64,000 nt of DNA from Clostridia bacterium (GTDB taxonomy: Bacteria; Bacillota; Clostridia; RUG12999), in assembly GCA_017396395.1 (NCBI GenBank), contig JAFQMF010000015.1, forward strand, positions 1 to 64,000. Reading direction: 5' to 3'. The notes under the pieces were generated by a model. The model saw only the letters and a list, made by a program, of their open reading frames with translations. It was not told the origin of the DNA and searched no databases. Of the stretch, positions 15,615-23,423 are shown piece after piece. Both the position numbers and the translations under genes were made by a program. Within the stretch, counting starts at the first letter, position 1; each line of letters begins with the position of its first letter.

Positions 15615-16622
15615 TTATAACAGCGGTATTCCGTTTTCTTCGCAGATTTTTATTGTTTCTGCGTCCCATATACTTGACTGAACCTCACCGATATGTGCAC
15701 AGCTCATCATAAGCATACAAAGTCTTGACTGACCAATACCTCCACCGATTGTAAGTGGAAGCTGTCCTTCTAATAACATCTTGTGGAAGGGAAGAGTCCG
15801 TCTTTGCTCACAGCCAGAAACTTTAAGCTGTCTGTCAAGGGAATGTTCATCTACTCTTATTCCCATTGAGGAAATTTCAAATGCTCTTTGAAGCTGTTCG
15901 TTCCAGAAAAGAATATCTCCGTTAAGCTCCCAGTCATCATAGTCTGGTGCTCTTCCACCGTGAGGTTTACCTGATTTTAATTTGTCACCTATTTGCATTA
16001 TGCAAGCGGTTTTGTGTATCTTAAGAAAAGCATCTTCTCTTTCTACAGGAGTAAGATCAGGATACATATCCTCAAGCTCCTGAGAAGTAATAAATGCGAC
16101 CTCTCTTTCAAGCTTTGCAGTAAGTTGAGGAAAATGTACAAAAAGTCTGTCCTTAGTATTGCAGATAGCTTCAACTATTGTGCGTACAATAAGTTTAAAA
16201 TAATCTAAATTACGGCACTCTTTTGTAATGACTTTTTCCCAGTCCCACTGATCAACATAAATTGAATGAATATTATCCAGCTCCTCATCACGGCGGATAG
16301 CGTTCATATCAGTATAAAGACCGTTTCCAACAACAAAATGATAGCGTTTAAGTGCAAGCCTTTTCCATTTTGCAAGGGAATGAACAACCTGAGCATCTGC
16401 TTTAATAGCAGGCACATCAAAAGAAACAGGACGTTCATAGCCGTTTAAATTATCATTAAGACCTGACTCCTCCGTAACAAAAAGGGGAGCAGAAACTCTT
16501 TTTAAATTAAGAGCCTCAGAAAATTCCTGCTGAAAGGTCTGCTTTATATATGCAATTGCCCTTTGTGTATCATATTCATCAAGTAAAGGATGGTATCCCT
16601 TTGGAATAGTAATTTTATTCAC
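15615..16622 (-). CDS. asnA: Aspartate-ammonia ligase (asparagine synthetase A)
   Basis: This 335-residue protein matches the usual AsnA length (E. coli 330) and fold, related to class II aminoacyl-tRNA synthetases. It makes asparagine from aspartate, ammonia and ATP. Recognisable stretches include the N-terminal IPKGYHPLLDEYDTQ, FVTEESGLNDNLNGYERPV near 48-66, IYVDQWDWEK near 125-134 and the C-terminal GGGIGQSRLCMLMM. It begins with GTG 8-9 nt after AAGAGG, has its own promoter and is monocistronic. No regulator adjoins. Confidence 0.96.
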   Translation of the reverse strand: MNKITIPKGYHPLLDEYDTQRAIAYIKQTFQQEFSEALNLKRVSAPLFVTEESGLNDNLNGYERPVSFDVPAIKADAQVVHSLAKWKRLALKRYHFVVGNGLYTDMNAIRRDEELDNIHSIYVDQWDWEKVITKECRNLDYFKLIVRTIVEAICNTKDRLFVHFPQLTAKLEREVAFITSQELEDMYPDLTPVEREDAFLKIHKTACIMQIGDKLKSGKPHGGRAPDYDDWELNGDILFWNEQLQRAFEISSMGIRVDEHSLDRQLKVSGCEQRRTLPFHKMLLEGQLPLTIGGGIGQSRLCMLMMSCAHIGEVQSSIWDAETIKICEENGIPLL

Positions 16623-16656
16623 TCTAAAATCCTCTTTTCAGTTATGATAATAATTT

Positions 16657-16685
16657 ATTATACTACATTTTATATGTTGTGTCAA
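16657..16685 (-). promoter_or_regulatory. Promoter of asnA
   Basis: On the minus strand, TTGACA (16685-16680), 17 bp, TATAAT (16662-16657), in the short gap after the metH stop codon. Confidence 0.85.
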
Positions 16686-16692
16686 TGCTCTA

Positions 16693-19089
16693 TTATATTA
16701 CAGTTTCCGCATATCGTACAGTTTCCATAGCATCCTTTGAATATTTATCTGCACCAATAGTCTGTGCATATTCACGGGTAAGCACAGCACCCCCTACAAC
16801 AATCTTACACCAAGGTGCTTTTTCCCTTAACATTTTTATGGTATCCTCCATAGCAGGTACGGTGGTAGTCATAAGTGCACTGAGCCCTACAAGGGGAGAA
16901 TGTGTTGCAATTGCCTTCTGCGTAATTTCTTCAGGGGATACATCTCTGCCTAAATCAATTACGTTATATCCATAGTTTTCAAGCAAAAGCTTTACAATGT
17001 TTTTTCCAATGTCGTGAATATCTCCTTTAACAGTGGCAATTATTATTGCAGGCTTTTTTGAGGTTTTTTCCTCTTTTTTCATACTGTTTTTAATTACCTC
17101 AAAGGCAGATTTTGCGGATTCTGCACTCATTAAAAGCTGTGGAAGATATACGGTTTTATTTTCAAAACCTATTCCCACTTTATCAAGTGCAGGAATAATT
17201 TCTTCGTTTACTATTGTAAGTGCAGGTGTAGTATCAAGGAGCAGTTTAGTAATATTTCCTGCTTGTTCTTTAAGACCTTTTATGATTGCTCTTTGCAAAT
17301 CGCTTTTGTATTCATTATCAGTCTTTTTAGAAGCATTAGCTGGAGCATTAACTGCTGGGGTCAAATCAATATTCTCTGCAAATTCTATATAAGATGAGCA
17401 GTTATTATCAAGACCGTTTAGTGCCATATAGGCATAATAAGACTGCATCATATCCTGAGAATAAGGATTCATAATAGCACAGGACAACCCTTTTGTCAAT
17501 GCCATAGTAAAAAATGTACTGTTAATTATATTTCTGCAAGGAAGACCAAAGGATACATTAGAAACGCCTAAAGAGGTTTTGCATCCAAGCGAATTTATCA
17601 TTTCCACTGCCTTAAGTGTTTCTTTCCCTGCGTTATTATCAGCACTTACAGTAAGTGCAAGAGGGTCAAAAATAATATCTTTTTTATTTATGCCATATTT
17701 TTCAGCTTCCTGTAATATTTTCTTGGCAATTTCCACTCTGCCCTGTGCAGTATCAGGAATACCGCTGTGGTCAAGAGTGAGTGCTACCACAACACCGCCG
17801 TATTTTTTTACAATGGGGAAAACCCCGTCCATACTTTCCTGTTTGCCGTTTACAGAATTTATCATAGCCTTGCCGTTGTATCTGCGAAGGGCAGTTTCCA
17901 TAGCAACAATATCAGAAGAATCAATTTGCAGGGGAAGGTCAGTTACAGCCTGTAACTCGCAAACGGCAGTTTTAAGCATCTGCACTTCGTCAATTTCAGG
18001 CAACCCTACGTTTACGTCAAGTATATCCACACCTTTTTCCTGTTGGGAAATACCCTCTTTTAAAACATAATCAATTTCATTGTTTATAAGAGCCTCTTTA
18101 AAACGCTTTTTGCCTGTAGGATTAATTCGCTCACCAATAAGCACAGGCATATTGTCAAATACTATGCTGTGTGTATAAGAAGAAACCACAGTATAATTTT
18201 TCTCTGTAATTAAAATGGGATTAATGTCATTTATAAGGGAAGTAAGGCTTTCTATATATTGGGGAGTAGTACCGCAACAACCTCCTGCAATAGTTACCCC
18301 TTTTTTAATATACTCTGCCATATCTTGTGCAAACACAGAGGGAGGCACATCAAAAACCGTTTTCCCATTTTCCACTCTGGGAAGACCTGCGTTAGGCTTT
18401 AAAATAACAGGGGTGGAGGAATATTTTAAGTAATCATTTACCACCTTTTCAAGAGACTTAGGGCCAAGTGAACAGTTAATGCCTATTGCATCAGCACCCA
18501 TACCCTCCAGCATTGCTATCATAGAAAGAGGGTCAGCACCTGTAATAAGCTTTCCGTCTTCCCCATAGGCATTGGATACAAATACAGGCAGTGAGCAGTT
18601 TTCTTTTGCTGCAAGAAGTGCGGCTTTAGTTTCGTAGCTGTCGTTCATAGTTTCTATAAAAACAAGGTCAGCTCCGTATTTTTCTCCAAAACGGATAGTT
18701 TTTGCAAAGGTTTCTACTGCATCTTCAAAGTCAAAATCTCCGTAAGGTGCAAGCATTTTTCCTGAGGGACCAATATCAAGAGCCACCCATTTTTCCTGAC
18801 TTCCGTTGCTTTCTTCTTTTGCTTCTTTTGCTATTTTTAAAGCAGATTTTATAATATTTTCAAGCTCTTTTTCGGAAAACTTTAAAATATTTGCCCCAAA
18901 GGTATTTGCACTTACCACATTTGACCCTGAATTAAAATAATCAATATGAATATTTTTAATAATATCAGGATGGGATAAGTTCCAGCTTTCGGGAAGCTCA
19001 CCGCTTTTAAGCCCGTTTTCTTGTAATAAAGTACCCATACCTCCGTCAAGACAGAGGATGTTATTTTTCATAAAATCTGTAATTTTCAT
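16693..19089 (-). CDS. metH: Cobalamin-dependent methionine synthase without its activation domain
   Basis: This 798-residue protein has, in order, a homocysteine methyltransferase barrel (1-285) with zinc ligands C206, C271 and C272 (GINCS and GGCCGTTP), a pterin-binding domain (about 305-575), a B12 cap domain (about 590-675) and a B12-binding domain with DIHDIGKN (690-697, lower axial His692). It transfers methyl groups from methyltetrahydrofolate through cobalamin to homocysteine. Classical MetH is about 1200 residues; the missing C-terminal SAM-binding reactivation domain is the separate 194-residue protein encoded 22 nt upstream. The third gene of the metF operon. Confidence 0.95.
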   Translation of the reverse strand: MKITDFMKNNILCLDGGMGTLLQENGLKSGELPESWNLSHPDIIKNIHIDYFNSGSNVVSANTFGANILKFSEKELENIIKSALKIAKEAKEESNGSQEKWVALDIGPSGKMLAPYGDFDFEDAVETFAKTIRFGEKYGADLVFIETMNDSYETKAALLAAKENCSLPVFVSNAYGEDGKLITGADPLSMIAMLEGMGADAIGINCSLGPKSLEKVVNDYLKYSSTPVILKPNAGLPRVENGKTVFDVPPSVFAQDMAEYIKKGVTIAGGCCGTTPQYIESLTSLINDINPILITEKNYTVVSSYTHSIVFDNMPVLIGERINPTGKKRFKEALINNEIDYVLKEGISQQEKGVDILDVNVGLPEIDEVQMLKTAVCELQAVTDLPLQIDSSDIVAMETALRRYNGKAMINSVNGKQESMDGVFPIVKKYGGVVVALTLDHSGIPDTAQGRVEIAKKILQEAEKYGINKKDIIFDPLALTVSADNNAGKETLKAVEMINSLGCKTSLGVSNVSFGLPCRNIINSTFFTMALTKGLSCAIMNPYSQDMMQSYYAYMALNGLDNNCSSYIEFAENIDLTPAVNAPANASKKTDNEYKSDLQRAIIKGLKEQAGNITKLLLDTTPALTIVNEEIIPALDKVGIGFENKTVYLPQLLMSAESAKSAFEVIKNSMKKEEKTSKKPAIIIATVKGDIHDIGKNIVKLLLENYGYNVIDLGRDVSPEEITQKAIATHSPLVGLSALMTTTVPAMEDTIKMLREKAPWCKIVVGGAVLTREYAQTIGADKYSKDAMETVRYAETVI

Positions 19090-19111
19090 AAATTTTCACC
19101 ACAGCTTTCAT

Positions 19112-19696
19112 TTAATCTTTTATGCCAATTACTCCCGTAACGGATTTTGTAGGGGACATAAGCAAACTGTCATTTATGGTAAGACCTATTTTCCGCTGAC
19201 AATCAAGAACTTTAAATATTTCCTGTTGAAAGGCCAAAGGTAAATCTCCGTAACCGGGACTAAAGCGAGGTACAGTTTGATATTTTTCGTTTACTTCCTG
19301 ATTAAAAACATCACAAAGCTTTTCAATACGCTCCGCACCCACTGCCTGAAAAATAACTGCCTTTGCAGGGGAAATCACAGAATATCTAAAAATTAGTCTG
19401 TCAATTTCAATGCCGACTGTAGCCCCGAATAGAATTATCTTTTTGCACCCTTCTAAGTTTTTTATAAGGGACATGGAGGAGGTTTTTGCAAAGCCAAGGT
19501 CAAGAATATTTGCTGATTTTGTTATATCATACTCAGTAAAAACAACCCTGCCGTGAAATTTGCCTTCTGCCTCTTTAAGACACTCTTTTAAAAGATTATT
19601 AACTTCTTTGTTATCCTCTTTAGCACCACAATAACGTAAAATTTCCTTTTCATTAAATGGAGGTAAAGAGTAGGTTTTAGTATATAAAGCGTTCAT
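19112..19696 (-). CDS. Methionine synthase reactivation protein (separate MetH activation domain)
   Basis: This 194-residue protein corresponds to the C-terminal activation domain of MetH. It keeps the SAM-binding motif RFSPGYGD (144-151), the diagnostic feature, and a conserved GATVGIEIDR stretch near 91-100. It should dock on the short MetH encoded downstream and use SAM plus an electron donor to remethylate oxidised cobalamin. It lies between metF (2-nt gap) and metH (22-nt gap) in one operon. Such split systems are known in Clostridia and Thermotogae. Confidence 0.9.
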   Translation of the reverse strand: MNALYTKTYSLPPFNEKEILRYCGAKEDNKEVNNLLKECLKEAEGKFHGRVVFTEYDITKSANILDLGFAKTSSMSLIKNLEGCKKIILFGATVGIEIDRLIFRYSVISPAKAVIFQAVGAERIEKLCDVFNQEVNEKYQTVPRFSPGYGDLPLAFQQEIFKVLDCQRKIGLTINDSLLMSPTKSVTGVIGIKD

Positions 19697-19698
19697 AA

Positions 19699-20574
19699 TT
19701 ATTTGATTATGTGGGACAGGTTGCTTTGGATTTTTTGAGCAATGTCCGGCTTGTTCATAGAATATATATGTACATTTGTAATACCGTTTGCAAAAAGGTC
19801 AATAATCTGGTCAGTTGCGTAGGCAATACCCGCCTGCTTCATAGCCTCAGGATTATGTCCAAATTTATCCACAAGACTTTTAAAACGCTGAGGCATAAAT
19901 GAGCCTGAAAGCTTAATTGCACGCTCTACCTGATTTGCATTTGTTATAGGCATTACACCTGGAATAACAGGTATAGTAATCCCTGCCTGACGAATTTTAT
20001 AAAGGAAATTGTAAAGCAGGTTATTGTCAAAAAACATCTGAGTTGTTAAAAATGAGCAACCTGCATCTACTTTTTCTTTTAAGTATTTTATATCTTCATC
20101 CTGATTTTTGCTTTCAGGATGAATTTCAGGATAGCAAGCACCGCCTATGCAAAAATCTTCCTTGCTTTCTTTAATTTCGCGAATTAAATCTATAGCGTGC
20201 CTGTATGCCCATTTGCTTCTGTCTTTGTTTTCCATTTCAGGAGTAAGGTCACCGCGAAGAGCCATAATGTTTTGGATGCCTGCTTCTTTTATCTGTTGAA
20301 TTCTTTCTTTTACTGTTTCTCTTGAGGATGAAACACAGGTAAGATGTGCAAGGGTGGGAACGCCATAGGTTTCCTTAATATTTTTTGCAATATCAAGAGT
20401 ATATTTACTTGTTCCGCCTCCTGCTCCATATGTAACACTGACAAAGGAAGGGGATAGCTTTGCAATCTCCTCAGTTGCGTGTTTTACACTTTCAAAAACG
20501 GTATCCGTTTTTGGGGGAAATACCTCGAAGGATATGGATAGCTTATTTTCAGCCAGCATTTTATCCAGTCTCAT
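19699..20574 (-). CDS. metF: 5,10-methylenetetrahydrofolate reductase
   Basis: This 291-residue protein is a TIM-barrel flavoprotein of MetF type, which reduces methylene- to methyltetrahydrofolate and so feeds MetH. Visible family features are SFEVFPPKT near 15-23, SVTYGAGGG near 46-54, LTCVSSSR near 78-85, NIMALRGD near 102-109 and FDNNLLYNF near 182-190. It is the first gene of metF-activation protein-metH. AGAAGG lies about 7 nt before the ATG. A hairpin at 20600-20628 separates it from its probable promoter. Confidence 0.95.
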   Translation of the reverse strand: MRLDKMLAENKLSISFEVFPPKTDTVFESVKHATEEIAKLSPSFVSVTYGAGGGTSKYTLDIAKNIKETYGVPTLAHLTCVSSSRETVKERIQQIKEAGIQNIMALRGDLTPEMENKDRSKWAYRHAIDLIREIKESKEDFCIGGACYPEIHPESKNQDEDIKYLKEKVDAGCSFLTTQMFFDNNLLYNFLYKIRQAGITIPVIPGVMPITNANQVERAIKLSGSFMPQRFKSLVDKFGHNPEAMKQAGIAYATDQIIDLFANGITNVHIYSMNKPDIAQKIQSNLSHIIK

Positions 20575-20599
20575 AATTTTACCTTCTTTTTTAAGATTA

Positions 20600-20630
20600 A
20601 AAACGCAAGTCCCAAAAGACTTGCGTTTAA
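20600..20630 (-). terminator. Terminator-like hairpin in front of metF
   Basis: On the minus strand, AAACGCAAGTC and GACTTGCGTTT form an 11-bp stem with loop TTTTGG, with an A tract before and TTTTTAATCTT after. It can end the upstream M20 peptidase transcript. Because a good promoter (20649-20677) lies between that gene and the hairpin, it is also the first structure in the metF transcript and could reduce or protect it. Confidence 0.75.
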
Positions 20631-20648
20631 TTTTTTTACTTCACATTT

Positions 20649-20677
20649 ATTTTACCATATTTTGCTGAAAATGTCAA
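20649..20677 (-). promoter_or_regulatory. Probable promoter of the metF operon
   Basis: On the minus strand, TTGACA (20677-20672), 17 bp, TAAAAT (20654-20649). The predicted leader is about 65 nt, too short for an S-box (SAM-I) riboswitch, and contains only the hairpin at 20600-20628. Confidence 0.65.
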
Positions 20678-20702
20678 TGCTTTATTTATCTTCAAAAGGG
20701 TT

Positions 20703-21857
20703 TTAAATACCGGCAATTCCTTTCATATTATCCTTTACAAAGCGGACAAAAATTTCAGAACCGATATCAAGTGCATCTTCGTCAATGTTAAACTTATCCT
20801 GATGGGCAGTATAAATGCAGTCCTTTTCTTCATTACGAACACCAAGACGGAACATACAGGAGGGCTTAAGTCTTGCAAAATATGCAAAATCCTCTCCGCC
20901 CATACTTCTTAAATGAGCACCGATATTATCTTTGCCTACAATCTTTTCGGCTGATTTCATCATTTGCTGGGTAACAATATCATTATTATAAACAATGGGG
21001 TAATATTTCAACTGAGTATATTTGGCTTTGCCACCGCTTTCTTTTGCAATGCTGGATATAATCTGCTTTATTCTTTTGGTGATTTTACTGTCAGTTGCTT
21101 CGTCCCAAGTGCGAAGAGAGCAGTACATTGAGGCGTGGTCACATATAATGTTGTTTGCAAAGCCTCCGTTAAATGTACCCACATTGAAAATTCTTGGAGC
21201 AAAAGGACTGATTTCCTTTGCTATCATAAGCTCTATTGCGTTATATGCCTTTACCCCCATACCTATTGCATCTACACCATCTTCCTGACGGCCTGCGTGG
21301 GCACTTTTTCCATAAAAATCAAGTTGAAAACCACTGCTTATTGCGTTTTGAGGGCCTTTTAAAAAATGCACCTTTCCTACAGGATAATTTACCTCACAAT
21401 GAAGAGCAACAGCACAGTCAATATCATCCATTACCCCGTCCTCTGCCATAAGCTTTGCACCAGAAGGAGCAACCTCCTCTGCACTCTGGAAAATAAACTT
21501 AACACAGCAGTCAATTTCGTCTTTAATCAGGGAAAGTTTTCGTGCAGTATCAAGTAAAATTGCAGTATGTGCATCGTGACCGCAAGCGTGCATTTGACCT
21601 TTGATTTTAGATTTATACGCAACTTTTGTTTTTTCAAGGATAGGAAGGGCATCCATATCTGCTCTAATACCAATTGTAAAATGGGATTTTTCCTGGTTTA
21701 AAGTAGCAACAACACTACTTTTTCCGTATTTTTCGGTGTAGGGAATATTCATTTTATTAAGCTCGTTTTTTACAAGTGCAACAGTAAGAGGCAAATCAAA
21801 GCCCACCTCAGGATACATATGCAGTTGTCTTCTCATTTCTGTAGCATAGGATAACAT
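20703..21857 (-). CDS. M20-family metallo-aminoacylase / amidohydrolase
   Basis: This 384-residue protein belongs to the M20D group (hippurate hydrolase, N-acyl amino acid amidohydrolase, IAA-amino acid hydrolase). Metal-binding motifs are visible: GIRADMDALP near 68-77, MHACGHDAHTA near 88-98, the catalytic SAEEVAPSGA near 125-134 and ALHCEVNYPVG. A lid/dimerisation domain lies in the middle (about 170-290). It probably releases amino acids from N-acyl derivatives in the cytoplasm; no signal peptide is seen. GAGG lies about 8 nt before the ATG. Monocistronic with its own promoter. Confidence 0.9.
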   Translation of the reverse strand: MLSYATEMRRQLHMYPEVGFDLPLTVALVKNELNKMNIPYTEKYGKSSVVATLNQEKSHFTIGIRADMDALPILEKTKVAYKSKIKGQMHACGHDAHTAILLDTARKLSLIKDEIDCCVKFIFQSAEEVAPSGAKLMAEDGVMDDIDCAVALHCEVNYPVGKVHFLKGPQNAISSGFQLDFYGKSAHAGRQEDGVDAIGMGVKAYNAIELMIAKEISPFAPRIFNVGTFNGGFANNIICDHASMYCSLRTWDEATDSKITKRIKQIISSIAKESGGKAKYTQLKYYPIVYNNDIVTQQMMKSAEKIVGKDNIGAHLRSMGGEDFAYFARLKPSCMFRLGVRNEEKDCIYTAHQDKFNIDEDALDIGSEIFVRFVKDNMKGIAGI

Positions 21858-21891
21858 TTTTAATTCCTCCTTGAAAGATATGTCTTTAGGT

Positions 21892-21920
21892 ATTATAAAT
21901 CCTTAATGGTATAAATTCAA
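21892..21920 (-). promoter_or_regulatory. Promoter of the M20 amidohydrolase gene
   Basis: On the minus strand, TTGAAT (21920-21915), 17 bp, TATAAT (21897-21892), 35 bp upstream of the start. Confidence 0.75.
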
Positions 21921-22036
21921 GGGGGTTTTCAAAAAGAATAATACAAAAAAGTTATATCATTTAACAGGACTATAACTCCACACCCAATATTTAAAAAGCC
22001 AAATTATAAATTTTTTCAAATTTATGAAAAAAGTGC

Positions 22037-22065
22037 TTGCTTTTTAGTTATTACTGTGGTATAAT
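22037..22065 (+). promoter_or_regulatory. Promoter of tRNA-Arg
   Basis: TTGCTT (22037-22042), 17 bp, TATAAT (22060-22065), 20 bp before the tRNA 5' end. Confidence 0.8.
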
Positions 22066-22085
22066 AGTTGATGTTAGAAATGTAT

Positions 22086-22162
22086 GCGCTAGTAGCTCAG
22101 TTGGATAGAGTGTTTGGCTACGAACCAAAAGGTCGGGGGTTCGAATCCCTCCTGGCGTACCA
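22086..22162 (+). tRNA. tRNA-Arg (anticodon ACG)
   Basis: A 77-nt tRNA with acceptor GCGCTAG/CTGGCGT (G1-U72 wobble), D stem GCTC/GAGT, anticodon stem TTTGG/CCAAA around loop CTACGAA (ACG), T arm with TTCGAAT and encoded CCA (22160-22162). It reads CGN codons through inosine at A34. Its last 20 nt and the following terminator are repeated exactly 196 bp downstream. Confidence 0.95.
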
Positions 22163-22194
22163 AAAACCCTCTCGATTTTTTCGAGAGGGTTTTT
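22162..22194 (+). terminator. Terminator of tRNA-Arg
   Basis: AACCCTCTCGA, loop of T residues, TCGAGAGGGTT and a T tract directly after CCA. Because of the 63-bp repeat an identical terminator stands at 22358-22390; the symmetric stem can also stop leftward transcripts. Confidence 0.92.
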
Positions 22195-22357
22195 GTTATA
22201 AATAAAGGGATTCGAACCCTGAGAGGGCAAAAAGCGTTAAGAAAAATAGTCCGGTGGACTGTTTTTCAGCTTTTTGGTGCGAAGACGGGCACCGGAGCGA
22301 GAGCGAGGGTCGGCGAGCAAGAAATATGCGAAGCAGATGAATCCCTCCTGGCGTACC

Positions 22358-22390
22358 AAAAACCCTCTCGATTTTTTCGAGAGGGTTTTT
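22358..22390. terminator. Second copy of the tRNA-Arg terminator
   Basis: Same stem-loop as at 22162-22194, part of the duplicated segment. It lies about 30 bp past the stop of the leftward pyridoxamine kinase gene and, with A and T tracts on both sides, may have become the terminator of that gene. Confidence 0.8.
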
Positions 22391-22420
22391 GTTATAAATA
22401 AGAAAAATTTAACCTTTAAA

Positions 22421-23251
22421 TTATTTTAACATTTTTATAAGCTTTTCAAGGCAAGCTTCAAAAGAAACTCCGTAATGGGATTTACCAATAAGCTCTTCGG
22501 TTGCTTTTATACATTCTACCGTAAAATTAACGGCAATTTCGGTGGATTTTTCTGGGGAAAAGCCCTTCATAATTCCACAGAGAAGAGTGGATGCAAACAC
22601 ATCTCCTGTTCCGTGATATGCTACATTTTCTTTTGGTGCAAATACAAATTTTGTTTCACCGTTTTTGTAAACACCTGCACCTATATAGTCTTTATCAAAT
22701 GAAACCCCTGTAAGAATTATTGTTCCGTTACATATTTTTGAAAGTGCAGTTAAAAGCTCTAAAATTTCCTCTTTGGTTTGAATCTCACCAAGATATGAAG
22801 TATCTGTAAGGAAAGCTGCCTCAGTAATATTAGGTACTATAATATCTGCATTCTTGCATAATTCTCTCATTCCAGCTACAAAAGGAGCATCAAAACCTGT
22901 ATATAACCTTCCGTTATCTCCCATAACAGGATCAACAAGCTTTAGGGCATTTTTTCCAAAGGTATATAAAAACTGTTTTGTAAACTCAATCTGCTCAAAA
23001 GAGCCTAAGTAGCCTGAATATACAGCATCAAAATTAACATTAAGGGTTTTCCAGTGATTTGCAATGGCATTAACATCCTCAGTTAAATCTTTAAAAGTAA
23101 AATTTTCAAAACCTCCTGTATGGGTTGATAACAGGGCGGTAGGAACAGGGCAGGTTTCAAAACCTCCGCAGCTTAAAATTGGAAGTGCCACGGTCAGGGA
23201 GCATTTTCCAAGACAGGATATATCATTTATAGCAGCTATTTTCTTTTCCAT
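22421..23251 (-). CDS. Pyridoxamine kinase (ribokinase-like fold)
   Basis: This 276-residue protein belongs to the PdxY/PdxK branch of PfkB-like kinases, which phosphorylate B6 vitamers for pyridoxal phosphate salvage. Evidence includes the N-terminal NDISCLGKCSL, the LLSTHTGGF substrate region near 43-51, DPVMGDNG near 109-116 and the anion-hole motif HGTGDVFAS near 217-225 with the catalytic Asp. A HMP-kinase (ThiD-like) role is less likely given no thi genes. Monocistronic with its own promoter. Confidence 0.88.
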   Translation of the reverse strand: MEKKIAAINDISCLGKCSLTVALPILSCGGFETCPVPTALLSTHTGGFENFTFKDLTEDVNAIANHWKTLNVNFDAVYSGYLGSFEQIEFTKQFLYTFGKNALKLVDPVMGDNGRLYTGFDAPFVAGMRELCKNADIIVPNITEAAFLTDTSYLGEIQTKEEILELLTALSKICNGTIILTGVSFDKDYIGAGVYKNGETKFVFAPKENVAYHGTGDVFASTLLCGIMKGFSPEKSTEIAVNFTVECIKATEELIGKSHYGVSFEACLEKLIKMLK

Positions 23252-23283
23252 GATTTTTCTCCGTTTTTTTAAAATACAGCATA

Positions 23284-23312
23284 AGTATATATTTTTTTTG
23301 GCTGTAAGTCAA
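23284..23312 (-). promoter_or_regulatory. Promoter of the pyridoxamine kinase gene
   Basis: On the minus strand, TTGACT (23312-23307), 17 bp, TATACT (23289-23284). Confidence 0.65.
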
Positions 23313-23423
23313 TAGTAATTCAGAAAAAAATAAAAATAATTTCATAATTTACATTATGTTCATAATTTGTTTAAAAATTTGGTGTATAATAAAATAAGAA
23401 ATATTCATAAAAGGAGAAAAGGT

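Larger units (their letters stand above)
22143..22401. repeat. 63-bp direct repeat of the tRNA-Arg 3' end plus terminator, flanking a 133-bp insert
   Basis: Positions 22143-22205 and 22339-22401 are identical over 63 bp: the T-stem/acceptor 3' strand, CCA, the terminator and GTTATAAATAA. The copies are 196 bp apart. The 133 bp between them start with AGGGATTCGAACCCT, an inverted copy of the T-arm sequence, and are more GC-rich than their surroundings. They contain hairpins AGTCC-GGT-GGACT (22248-22260) and GGTGC-GAAGACGG-GCACC (22276-22293). A direct repeat of a tRNA 3' end is the usual footprint of site-specific integration or tandem duplication. No integrase gene is present. A frame can be read through the tRNA and insert, but I do not consider it a gene. 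Confidence 0.85.

Noticed and set aside
20581-20700. Possible SAM riboswitch before metF
   Set aside because: Only one 11-bp hairpin is present, and the leader after the probable promoter is too short for the S-box core.
22114-22401. A 95-codon rightward reading frame through tRNA-Arg and its duplicated end
   Set aside because: It starts inside the tRNA, crosses two terminators and has no ribosome site. Its openness is a by-product of the repeat.
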